A stretch of DNA of 64,000 nucleotides from Dyella japonica A8 (lineage in GTDB: Bacteria; Pseudomonadota; Gammaproteobacteria; Xanthomonadales; Rhodanobacteraceae). The position numbers were made by a program, and so were the translations under genes. The stretch lies in the NCBI RefSeq assembly GCF_000725385.1, contig NZ_CP008884.1, forward strand, positions 1,674,001 through 1,738,000. Reading direction: 5' to 3'. Below, one piece after another: positions 38,320 through 46,237 of the stretch (position 1 is its first letter; every line of letters starts with the position of its first letter). A model generated the notes under the pieces. The model saw only the letters and a list, made by a program, of their open reading frames with translations, was not told the DNA's origin and did not search any database.

Positions 38320-40347
38320 TTATGTCGCCTCGCACGCCGGTGCGTCGGGATAGCTCCCCAGCACCGGCCCCAATACTTCCTCCAGCGGTGCCAGCCATGG
38401 CGAGTAGTGCCGCCAGTGATCCACGCCTTCGCGGTAGATCGGCTGGCGCACCTGTTCCGAACTTGCGGTGCGCACCGGCCTGTCGTTCTGGAAGAACCGC
38501 AGGCAGGACGCTTCAAAGGGCAGGCCGCAGTAGTCGAGCAGACGCCGGATCTCCCCTTCCGTGTCCTCGACCATGCGTTCGTACACGACGCGGTGGATGC
38601 GGCCCGGCAACACCGCGTCGTAGTGCGCCATCAACGACACGTAGTCGCGGTAATAGCGCCCGATGTCTTCCAGGCTGTAACTGAAGCTCTGGCCGCGCGC
38701 GAAATGCTGCTTGAAGCCTGAAAAGCAGCACGCCAGCGGATGGCGTCGCGCATCGATGATCCTGGCGTTGGGCAGCATCAGGTGGATCAGGCCGATGTGC
38801 ATGAAGTTGTTCGGCATCTTGTCGATAAACAGCGGTGCCGAGGTCTTGCGCTGGATGCGCGTGTGGGCCAGGTAACGCTCGCCAAGATCGCGCAGCGCCG
38901 CCGCGTCCAGCGTCGCCAGCACATCGTGGTAGGGCGCGTCGCTTTCCGCCTCGCCGCGCTCGCGCAATACGCGCGTGATCGAGGTGATCTCCGGCAACTC
39001 CATCGTGCCTTCCACCTGGCTGTGGCTCGACAGGATCTGCTCGATCAGGGTGGAGCCGGCGCGCGGCAGGCCGACGATGAAAATGGGGTCGCGCGCCTCG
39101 CTGCCCATGCCGGCGCGCGCATCGAAGAATTGGTGCGTGTAGCGCTGGCGGATATAGCGCACGCGCGCACTCGTATCCTCGGCGTGATAGCGAAGCTGCC
39201 CGCGCCGTAGCGCATTGGCCTGGGCGTAATGCTGGAATGACGGTTCGTATTCGGCGGCATCCTCCAGCGCCTTGCCGATGGCGAAGGCGAGGTGCAGGCG
39301 ATCGTCCTCGTTCAGATCATGGCGCGCGTACTGCTGGCGCATCGTGGCGAGGTCGTCGCCGCCAAAGCGGAACGTCTTGAGGTTGGCGAGGCTCCACCAG
39401 ATCTCGCCGCAGGACGGCTCCAGCGCCAATCCGCGGCGATAGGCTTCGATGGCGCGATCCGCGTGGCCGGCGGTCTTGAGCGCATGCCCATAGCTCATCC
39501 AGACGCGCGGATGACGTGCATCACTGGCTACCAGCTCGCCATAGATGCGGATGGCCGGCTCGTAGTCGCCGATGCGGCACAGCACGGCGGCCTTCAGGTT
39601 GAGATAGCCGGCATGCGCCGGCTCCGTGGACAGCAGCCGGTCGATTTCCGCCAGCGCCTGTTCGGGCTGGTTGCTGCGATGAAGGATCAGCGCATGGTTG
39701 AAGCGCGCCGCATCGAAGCTCGGCGCAAGGGCCAGGCAATGCTCCAACTGCTGGCGTGCTTCGTCGTGACGACCAAAGCGCGCGGCCACCTCGGCGGACA
39801 TGCGCAGCGCGGCGACGTCGGTGGGTGCCTGCTTCAGTTGCTCACGCAGCAGGGTTTCCGCGTCGGGCAGGCGGTTCTCGGCCAGCGCCGCCGCAGCGGC
39901 CAGCAGGCGCGGATCATGCGTGGCGTGCTGGACGTGCTGCGTGTAGGCAGCATCGGCTGCGGCGTGATCGCCCACGGCGTGCAGGCTGTCTGCCAGTGCG
40001 CGCCATACCTGCGGCAAGTCGGCTTTCAGTGCGGCGGCCCTGCGCAGGCTTTCGATGGCTTCGTGGTGGCGTCCCGCGCTGGCCAGCGCCACGCCGAGAT
40101 CAGCATGGGCGAAGGACCACGTCGGCTGCGCCTGGGCAAGAGGCGTCAGGATGTCGATGGCCGCTTGCGTGTCGCCTTGCGCCGATCGCGCCGCCGCAAG
40201 CAGGTGCAGCGCCGCAGGGTGTTCCGGTACGACCTTCAGGATTTCCGCGGCTTGCTCGGCGGCCAGCGCCGGCTGGTTCTGGAGCAGGCGCGCCGTGTGT
40301 TGCAGCGCTTGTTGCAGGGTGCCGGTGGCGTCGTCGGGAGCCCTCAT
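38320..40347 (-). CDS. TPR-repeat sulfotransferase
   Basis: The start at 40347 (MRAPDDATGTLQQALQ) gives 675 residues. Residues 10 to about 410 are a run of tetratricopeptide repeats (AILKVVPEHPAALHLLAAARSAQGDTQAAI and similar). The C-terminal 260 residues are a PAPS-dependent sulfotransferase, with the phosphosulfate loop in PIFIVGLPRAGSTLIEQILSSH and the 3'-phosphate segment DARRHPLACCFSGFKQHFA. No signal peptide is visible, so it should be cytoplasmic. The acceptor, whether a peptide, lipid or glycan, is not known. It is followed directly by the TonB receptor gene. Confidence 0.9.
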   Translation of the reverse strand: MRAPDDATGTLQQALQHTARLLQNQPALAAEQAAEILKVVPEHPAALHLLAAARSAQGDTQAAIDILTPLAQAQPTWSFAHADLGVALASAGRHHEAIESLRRAAALKADLPQVWRALADSLHAVGDHAAADAAYTQHVQHATHDPRLLAAAAALAENRLPDAETLLREQLKQAPTDVAALRMSAEVAARFGRHDEARQQLEHCLALAPSFDAARFNHALILHRSNQPEQALAEIDRLLSTEPAHAGYLNLKAAVLCRIGDYEPAIRIYGELVASDARHPRVWMSYGHALKTAGHADRAIEAYRRGLALEPSCGEIWWSLANLKTFRFGGDDLATMRQQYARHDLNEDDRLHLAFAIGKALEDAAEYEPSFQHYAQANALRRGQLRYHAEDTSARVRYIRQRYTHQFFDARAGMGSEARDPIFIVGLPRAGSTLIEQILSSHSQVEGTMELPEITSITRVLRERGEAESDAPYHDVLATLDAAALRDLGERYLAHTRIQRKTSAPLFIDKMPNNFMHIGLIHLMLPNARIIDARRHPLACCFSGFKQHFARGQSFSYSLEDIGRYYRDYVSLMAHYDAVLPGRIHRVVYERMVEDTEGEIRRLLDYCGLPFEASCLRFFQNDRPVRTASSEQVRQPIYREGVDHWRHYSPWLAPLEEVLGPVLGSYPDAPACEAT

Positions 40348-40887
40348 GCGCCGCGCACCGATGGCGGTGCGAGGGGTCTTTCCAGGCAGGTTATCTGGCG
40401 AAGCGGCGCAGGTACGGCGTGGGGCATGGGGCGATTGCGACTCCTGGACAAAACAAGGGCATCCATCAGGCGCAATGCTTGGCGCCCTGATGAAGCGAGC
40501 GGGGTGATCAGCCGGCGAGCGGTATTCGGTGGGGGCGTTGGCGGGCGCCTGCGGCGTCCGGTGGCGTGGCGAAGGGTGTGTGCAACGATCGGTGGTATCG
40601 CCTGCCATGCCCGCAAGAAAGGTTCATCTCACGCCCGCTGTTGTTCTGGTTTGCGGTCCACCCTACGCCCCGCCTTGGCGGGTGGGTATCGGAAAATGTC
40701 GGAGGGCGGGGGCATCTGCGTGAAGCAGCGACGGCGATCACGGTTGCGCGTTAACCGGGCCTGACACGGGGCTTTCGATAGGCCGCGCCCCGCAAGGACG
40801 GGGAAGGCTATGCCTTCTGGCACTGGGTCATTCGTCATGGCAGCACCTAGCGTGAGCGATTGTCTTTCCCCAGGGGAGCTCCCTCGC
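40348..40887. other. Divergent intergenic region, sulfotransferase / aminopeptidase
   Basis: 540 bases between divergently read genes. It should contain both promoters. Short open frames are present but lack ribosome-binding sites and family resemblance. I see no riboswitch, RNA gene or repeat here. Confidence 0.5.
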
Positions 40888-43572
40888 ATGCGTCGTCTTG
40901 TCCGCCCGTTCGTTCTCACCGCACTCGCTGCCTGCTGCGGCGCCGCCCTGGCCGCGCCGGCCACCGATGACCAGCCGCACGGCAGGCTGCCGGGCTGGGC
41001 CCAGCCGGAGTCCTACCAGCTCGACTTCAAGGTGGATCCGCGCCAGCAAGACTTCTCCGGCACCACCGTCATCAAGGTGAAGCTCACCCAGGCCTCCGAC
41101 CACCTGTGGCTGCACGGCCGCGAACTGAAGGTGGGCAAGGTCGCCGTCACCGACGCCGCCGGCAAGAAGCACGCGGCGAAATACGTGGAAGTGGCACCGC
41201 AGGAAGGTGTGGTGCGTATCGACTTTGGCGGCACCCTGCAGCCGCAGGAACTGACCCTGGCCTTCGACTACACCGCGCCGCTCAACCAGCAGCTGCAGGG
41301 CCTGTACAAGGTCAGCCACGAGGGCCAGCCGTATGCGATGACGCAGATGGAGCCCATCAGCGCGCGCTTCGCCTTCCCCGGCTTCGACGAACCGGGCTTC
41401 AAGACGCCCTTCGACATCCGCCTGACCATCCCTGACGACGAAGTGGGCGTGGCCAACACCAAGCAGGTGAAGGAAGAGACCGCCGGCAAGGGCTGGAAGA
41501 AGCTGACCTTCTCCACCACCAAGCCGCTGCCGACCTACCTCGTGGCTTTCGGCGTGGGTCCGTGGGACGTGGTGAAGGGCCTGGACATCCTGCCGAGCCA
41601 GTACCGCAGCGAGAAGCTGGAACTGCGCGGCATCGCCGCCAAGGGCGAAGGCCACCGCATGCAACACGTGCTGGGCGAAACGCCGAGCATCATCCACACG
41701 CTGGAGGATTACTACGGCTTCGGCTACCCGTGGGACAAGCTCGACCTGCTCGCCGCGCCGGACTTCTCCGCGGGCGCGATGGAAAACCCGGGCCTGGTCA
41801 CCTTCCGCGACTGGCTGCTGCTGATCGATCCGGATTCCTCGGCCAACTACGTGCGCGGTTCGTTCAACGTCACCGCGCATGAGCTCGCGCACCAGTGGAC
41901 CGGCGACACCGTCACGCTGGCCTGGTGGGACGACCTGTGGCTCAACGAAGCTTTCGCCACCTGGATGCAGCAGAAGGTGACGCAGAAGGTGCACCCGGAA
42001 TACCGTGCCGATCTCGACCGCGTGCGCGGCGCGCAGGGCGCGATGAACGGCGACAGCCTGGTCACCACGCGCAAGATCCGCCAGCCGATCACCGGCAATG
42101 GCGACATCGAAACCGCTTTCGACGGCATCACCTACCAGAAGGGCGCGGCGGTGCTCGGCATGTTCGAAGGCTACGTCGGCGAGCCGACGTTCCAGCAGGG
42201 CATGCGCACGTATATCCAGGACCACAAGTTCGGCAACGCCACCGCCGACGACCTGATCGACGCCATCGCCAAGGCCGCCGACAAGGGCGACGACTTCAAG
42301 CAGGCGTTCAAGAGCTTCCTCAACCAGCCTGGCGTGCCCTACGTGCAGACCGAGCTGAGCCAGGAAGGCGGCAAGACCGTGCTCAAGCTCAGCCAGAGCC
42401 GCTACCTGCCTTACGGCAGCAAGGGCGACACCAAGCAGGTGTGGGGCGTGCCGATGTGCGTGCGCTACGGCACCGCCAGCGGCAGCAAGGTGAGCTGCGA
42501 ATTGTTCAACCAGGCCACCGGTTCCATGGTGCTCGAAGGCGCCAGCAAGGGCACCTGGGTGCTGCCCAATGCGAACGCTACGGGTTACTACCGCTTCGCC
42601 ATGGCGAAGAACGACCTGGGCAGCCTCGGCAAGCAGATCGGCAAGCTCGACGATGCCGAACAGCTCGCCTACGCCGACGCCGTCAACGCCAGCTTCAAGC
42701 ATGGCGACCTCGATGCGGGCGACGTGCTCGCCGCGCTCAAGCCGCTCACGTCGTCCAAGACGCGCGAAGTGGCCATTGCGCCGCTGAGCAGCTTCAACTG
42801 GATCTATCGCAACCTCGCACAGACCGACGCGCAACGCGCCAAGCTGGCCGCGTGGGCCAAGGCAGCCTATCTGCCGCGCATGACCCAGCTCGGCTACCAC
42901 CGCAAGGCCAACGAGGCGGACAGCGACTCGCTGCTGCGCAACACCCTGGCCGATGAACTCGCGCTGGTGGTGAAGCTGCCGGAAGTGCGAGCCGAACTGC
43001 TCAAGCAGGGCGACGCCGCGCTGAAGCGCAAGGCCGATGGCCGCCTCGACCTCGCCGCCGCCGACCCGGACCTGATCGGCAGCGCGCTCGCCGTGGCCGT
43101 GCAGGAGCGCGGCAAGCCGGCGGTGGATGCGCTCATCGCCGAACTGCCGCAGACCAGCGACCCGGCCCTGCGCAACGCCATGCTCGATGGCCTCGCCGAA
43201 GCGAACGATCCGGCGCTGACCCAGCAGGTGCGCAACTTCGCCCTCGACAAGAAGGTGAAGGTGGGCGAGATGGGTATGCTGCTGCGCGGCGGCCGCGACA
43301 CCCGCACCGAGCGCGATGCGGCATGGCAGTGGGCCACCACCAACTACGACAAGATCGTGGAGCGCACCGGCAGCTTCTCCGGCGGCCGTCTGCCTGACCT
43401 TGTGGGCGGCGGCGGTTGCTCGCAGGACGAAGCCGATCGCCTGCAGGCCTTCTTCAAGGATCGCGCGAAGCAGGTGAGCGGCGCCGAACGTGGCCTGGCA
43501 CAGACCAGTGAAGCCACCGTGCTGTGCTCGGCACTGGTGGAGAAGCAGAATCCGGCTGTCATCCTTCGCTGA
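40888..43572 (+). CDS. Exported M1 family aminopeptidase
   Basis: The start at 40888, after AGGGGAG, gives 894 residues with a signal peptide (MRRLVRPFVLTALAACCGAALAA), so the enzyme is periplasmic or secreted. It has the exopeptidase motif GAMEN at residues 296-300 and the zinc site H331ELAHQW with Glu354 in LWLNEAFATW, exactly 19 residues on, then YQKGAAVLGMFE. A C-terminal ERAP1-like helical domain follows. All catalytic residues are present. It cleaves N-terminal residues from peptides. It is not PepN, which is cytoplasmic. Confidence 0.94.
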   Translation: MRRLVRPFVLTALAACCGAALAAPATDDQPHGRLPGWAQPESYQLDFKVDPRQQDFSGTTVIKVKLTQASDHLWLHGRELKVGKVAVTDAAGKKHAAKYVEVAPQEGVVRIDFGGTLQPQELTLAFDYTAPLNQQLQGLYKVSHEGQPYAMTQMEPISARFAFPGFDEPGFKTPFDIRLTIPDDEVGVANTKQVKEETAGKGWKKLTFSTTKPLPTYLVAFGVGPWDVVKGLDILPSQYRSEKLELRGIAAKGEGHRMQHVLGETPSIIHTLEDYYGFGYPWDKLDLLAAPDFSAGAMENPGLVTFRDWLLLIDPDSSANYVRGSFNVTAHELAHQWTGDTVTLAWWDDLWLNEAFATWMQQKVTQKVHPEYRADLDRVRGAQGAMNGDSLVTTRKIRQPITGNGDIETAFDGITYQKGAAVLGMFEGYVGEPTFQQGMRTYIQDHKFGNATADDLIDAIAKAADKGDDFKQAFKSFLNQPGVPYVQTELSQEGGKTVLKLSQSRYLPYGSKGDTKQVWGVPMCVRYGTASGSKVSCELFNQATGSMVLEGASKGTWVLPNANATGYYRFAMAKNDLGSLGKQIGKLDDAEQLAYADAVNASFKHGDLDAGDVLAALKPLTSSKTREVAIAPLSSFNWIYRNLAQTDAQRAKLAAWAKAAYLPRMTQLGYHRKANEADSDSLLRNTLADELALVVKLPEVRAELLKQGDAALKRKADGRLDLAAADPDLIGSALAVAVQERGKPAVDALIAELPQTSDPALRNAMLDGLAEANDPALTQQVRNFALDKKVKVGEMGMLLRGGRDTRTERDAAWQWATTNYDKIVERTGSFSGGRLPDLVGGGGCSQDEADRLQAFFKDRAKQVSGAERGLAQTSEATVLCSALVEKQNPAVILR

Positions 43573-43590
43573 TCGTTAGTGGGTTCCATC

Positions 43591-43626
43591 AACGCCGGGC
43601 GGTGCAAACCGCCCGGCGTTTTTTTT
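43591..43626 (+). terminator. Intrinsic terminator of the M1 aminopeptidase gene
   Basis: The stem AACGCCGGGCGGT / ACCGCCCGGCGTT with a GCAA loop, followed by T residues, lies 18 bases after the stop codon. Confidence 0.93.
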
Positions 43627-43867
43627 GGGCGTTTCCCAAGGATCAAGACAAAGACATCAAACGGACTTCCAGGCTTGGGCGAGCGCCCCGTGCGCGCCCG
43701 TCAGCCCTGCGCGGGTTGCGTGGGGAAGTTCTGAAATTCAGGCGAAAAGCAGCCATGTGTACCGATGGCGACGCCCAGTCACGTTAAGGTCGTTCTTCCA
43801 TCGCGCACGGCCACGGGAGGATCGCGCGCGAAACATCTCGCTCGATCACGCTCAAGGAAACCCGGCC

Positions 43868-46192
43868 ATGCAGGACGCCATCGACCGACTCGCCACGCTC
43901 ATTCCCGGCCAGCAGCAGTACTTCGTTGACGTTACCGGCACGCCAGGCGCCAGCGCGCTCTCGCTGGTTCGCTTCACGCTGAAGGAAGCGCTCGGCGAGC
44001 CTTACCACATCGAGCTCACGCTGACCCATCCCGAGGCGTTGTCGCGGCAGGACTACCTTGGCAAAGATGCCACCTTCCGCATGGCACCGGCTGGGGGTGA
44101 ACCGCGCCAGTGGCAAGGCTGCATCACCGGCTTCAGCCAGCTCAAACGCACCCGCGACGAAGTCACCTACGTATTCGTCATCGAGGCCCACGTCGCCCGC
44201 CTCAAGCTCACCCGCGCCTCGCGCATCTTTCAGCAACAGACCGCCCCGCAAATCATCGAGGCTATCCTGCGCCGCCACGGCCTCCAGGGCCATCAGTTCG
44301 CCTTCAAGCTGCGCCGCACGTACCCCACGCACGCATTTCGCCTGCAATATCAGCAGAGCGACTGGGATTACCTCCGTCTTCTGATGGAGCAGGAGGGCAT
44401 CTACAGCTATTTCCTCGCCGGCGAACACGGCGATGTGTTCGTGCTGGGTGATGACATCGATCACTACCTGTACCAGCCGACACTGGCCTTGCCGTACCGC
44501 GAATCAGCCGGCCTGGAAACGAACCGCGACGCCATCCTGTCGCTTGCCACCGCCACGTACACCGTTCCGCAATCCGTGCTGGTCGCCGACTACAACCCCC
44601 GGCAGGCGTGGGAGCGCTTCAAGGCCGACGCCAACCTCGCCAGCAAAGATCCCACCACCTACGGGCAACCCTACGTCTACGGCACCGGCCATCTCGACCA
44701 GGAGCAGGCGAGATGGGAGGCACAGCTTCGCCACGAAGCAGCCCTCGCCGGCCAGGTCATCTACGACGGCGCCAGCACCTACGCCGGGCTGACATGTGCG
44801 CGCGTCGTGCAAACCGACTTGGCGTTGCCGGATGCACCCCATGGCATGGTGATCACCGCTGTCGAACACACCGGCGCCCGCGATCAGGCCTATCGCAACA
44901 CCTTCAAAGCCATCCCGGCCGACCGGCGCTTCCGTCTGGCGTTGCACGAAGACCAGTGGCCGGTCATCCCGGGCACGCTCTCCGCCCGCGTTACCTCACC
45001 AAGCAAGTACAAGTACGCCTATCTCACCCAGGCGGGTGAGTATGTCGTGCGCTTCGACCTGGATTTCGACCCCTGGAACCCCGGTGGCGAAAGCGTGCCG
45101 TTGCGCCTCGCCAAGCCGTTCGCCGGCAAGCTGCAAACCGGCATGCACTTCCCGGCGCTGGATGGCGACGAAGCCGTCATCGCCTTCCGCGACGGCGACC
45201 CCAACAAACCCTACATCGCCGCGTTCCATCACCACAGCCAAGCCACCGACCTGATCACCAACCAGGATCGCTGGATGTCGCGCAACGTCATCCGCACGCA
45301 AAGCGACAACAAGCTGCAGATGGAAGACTGGGAAGGCCAGGAGCACGTCAAGCTCAGCACCGAGCATGCCGGCAAGAGCCAACTCACGCTCGGCCACATG
45401 GTGAGCGGCGCGATGGTCAACGGCCAGCGCGAGACGCGCGGCGAGGGCTTTGAACTGCGCACCTCCGCCAAGGGCGCGGTGCGGGCGGGCCAAGGTCTAT
45501 TCGTCACCACCGATGATCGTCCGCGTGCCCAGGGCAAGCAATTGGACATGCAGGAGGCGGTGCAGCAGTTGAGCGCCGCGCACGCGCAGCTGGAGAGCCT
45601 GGCCCAAGTCGCGCAGGCCGCCCAGGCCGACGCCGCCGACGCCAAGGCGGTGCAGGCCGTTCTGCAGCAGCAACTGAAAGACCTCAACGAGGCGGTGATG
45701 CTGTTCTCCGCCAAAGCGTCCATCGCCATCACCACGCCGGAAACCATCCAGCACAGCGCCGGCAAAAACCTCACCTTCACCGCAGGCGACAACGCCGACG
45801 TGGGCGTGCTGAAAAATTTCACCGTCGCGGCGGGCGAGGCGATCAGCCTGTTCGCGCAGAAGCTGGGTATCAAACTGTTTGCCGCCAAAGGCAAGGTCAC
45901 GATCCAGGCCCAGAACGACGACATGAATCTGGCCGCCCTGAAAGACCTCACCATCACCAGCAGCAACGGCAGGCTGATCCTCAGCGCCAAAGACGAAGTG
46001 TGGATCGGCGCCGGCGGCTCGTACATCAAGATCAACAGCAACCGCATCGAAAGCGGCACACCAGGCGATATCTACGAAAAGTGCGCGTGGTGGGGGACAC
46101 AGGGCGCGTGCTCCGAGACAAAAAGTGTTGCGCTGCCAGGAGCACAGGTGCTCGCCGGCCTAACCCGCCACGGCTCCAAGTTCTCCGGCTAA
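43868..46192 (+). CDS. vgrG: Type VI secretion spike protein VgrG
   Basis: This 774-residue VgrG forms the trimeric needle tip of a type VI secretion system. The start at 43868 follows AAGGA. Residues 1 to about 400 are the gp27/gp44-like part (SDWDYLRLLMEQEGIYSYF), about 420-500 the gp5 OB fold, DRWMSRNVIRTQSDNKLQMEDWEGQEHVKLST the T6SS VgrG signature, then a Gln/Ala coiled coil (about 560-620) and a DUF2345 beta-helix extension (about 625-740). The tail has two cysteines (EKCAWWGTQGAC). The effector gene starts 45 bases downstream, so the VgrG tail probably carries that effector. Confidence 0.95.
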   Translation: MQDAIDRLATLIPGQQQYFVDVTGTPGASALSLVRFTLKEALGEPYHIELTLTHPEALSRQDYLGKDATFRMAPAGGEPRQWQGCITGFSQLKRTRDEVTYVFVIEAHVARLKLTRASRIFQQQTAPQIIEAILRRHGLQGHQFAFKLRRTYPTHAFRLQYQQSDWDYLRLLMEQEGIYSYFLAGEHGDVFVLGDDIDHYLYQPTLALPYRESAGLETNRDAILSLATATYTVPQSVLVADYNPRQAWERFKADANLASKDPTTYGQPYVYGTGHLDQEQARWEAQLRHEAALAGQVIYDGASTYAGLTCARVVQTDLALPDAPHGMVITAVEHTGARDQAYRNTFKAIPADRRFRLALHEDQWPVIPGTLSARVTSPSKYKYAYLTQAGEYVVRFDLDFDPWNPGGESVPLRLAKPFAGKLQTGMHFPALDGDEAVIAFRDGDPNKPYIAAFHHHSQATDLITNQDRWMSRNVIRTQSDNKLQMEDWEGQEHVKLSTEHAGKSQLTLGHMVSGAMVNGQRETRGEGFELRTSAKGAVRAGQGLFVTTDDRPRAQGKQLDMQEAVQQLSAAHAQLESLAQVAQAAQADAADAKAVQAVLQQQLKDLNEAVMLFSAKASIAITTPETIQHSAGKNLTFTAGDNADVGVLKNFTVAAGEAISLFAQKLGIKLFAAKGKVTIQAQNDDMNLAALKDLTITSSNGRLILSAKDEVWIGAGGSYIKINSNRIESGTPGDIYEKCAWWGTQGACSETKSVALPGAQVLAGLTRHGSKFSG

Positions 46193-46237
46193 ACGCCGGA
46201 GGCGCTTTGTCCTTTTCCAGCATCGAACGAATCCTTT

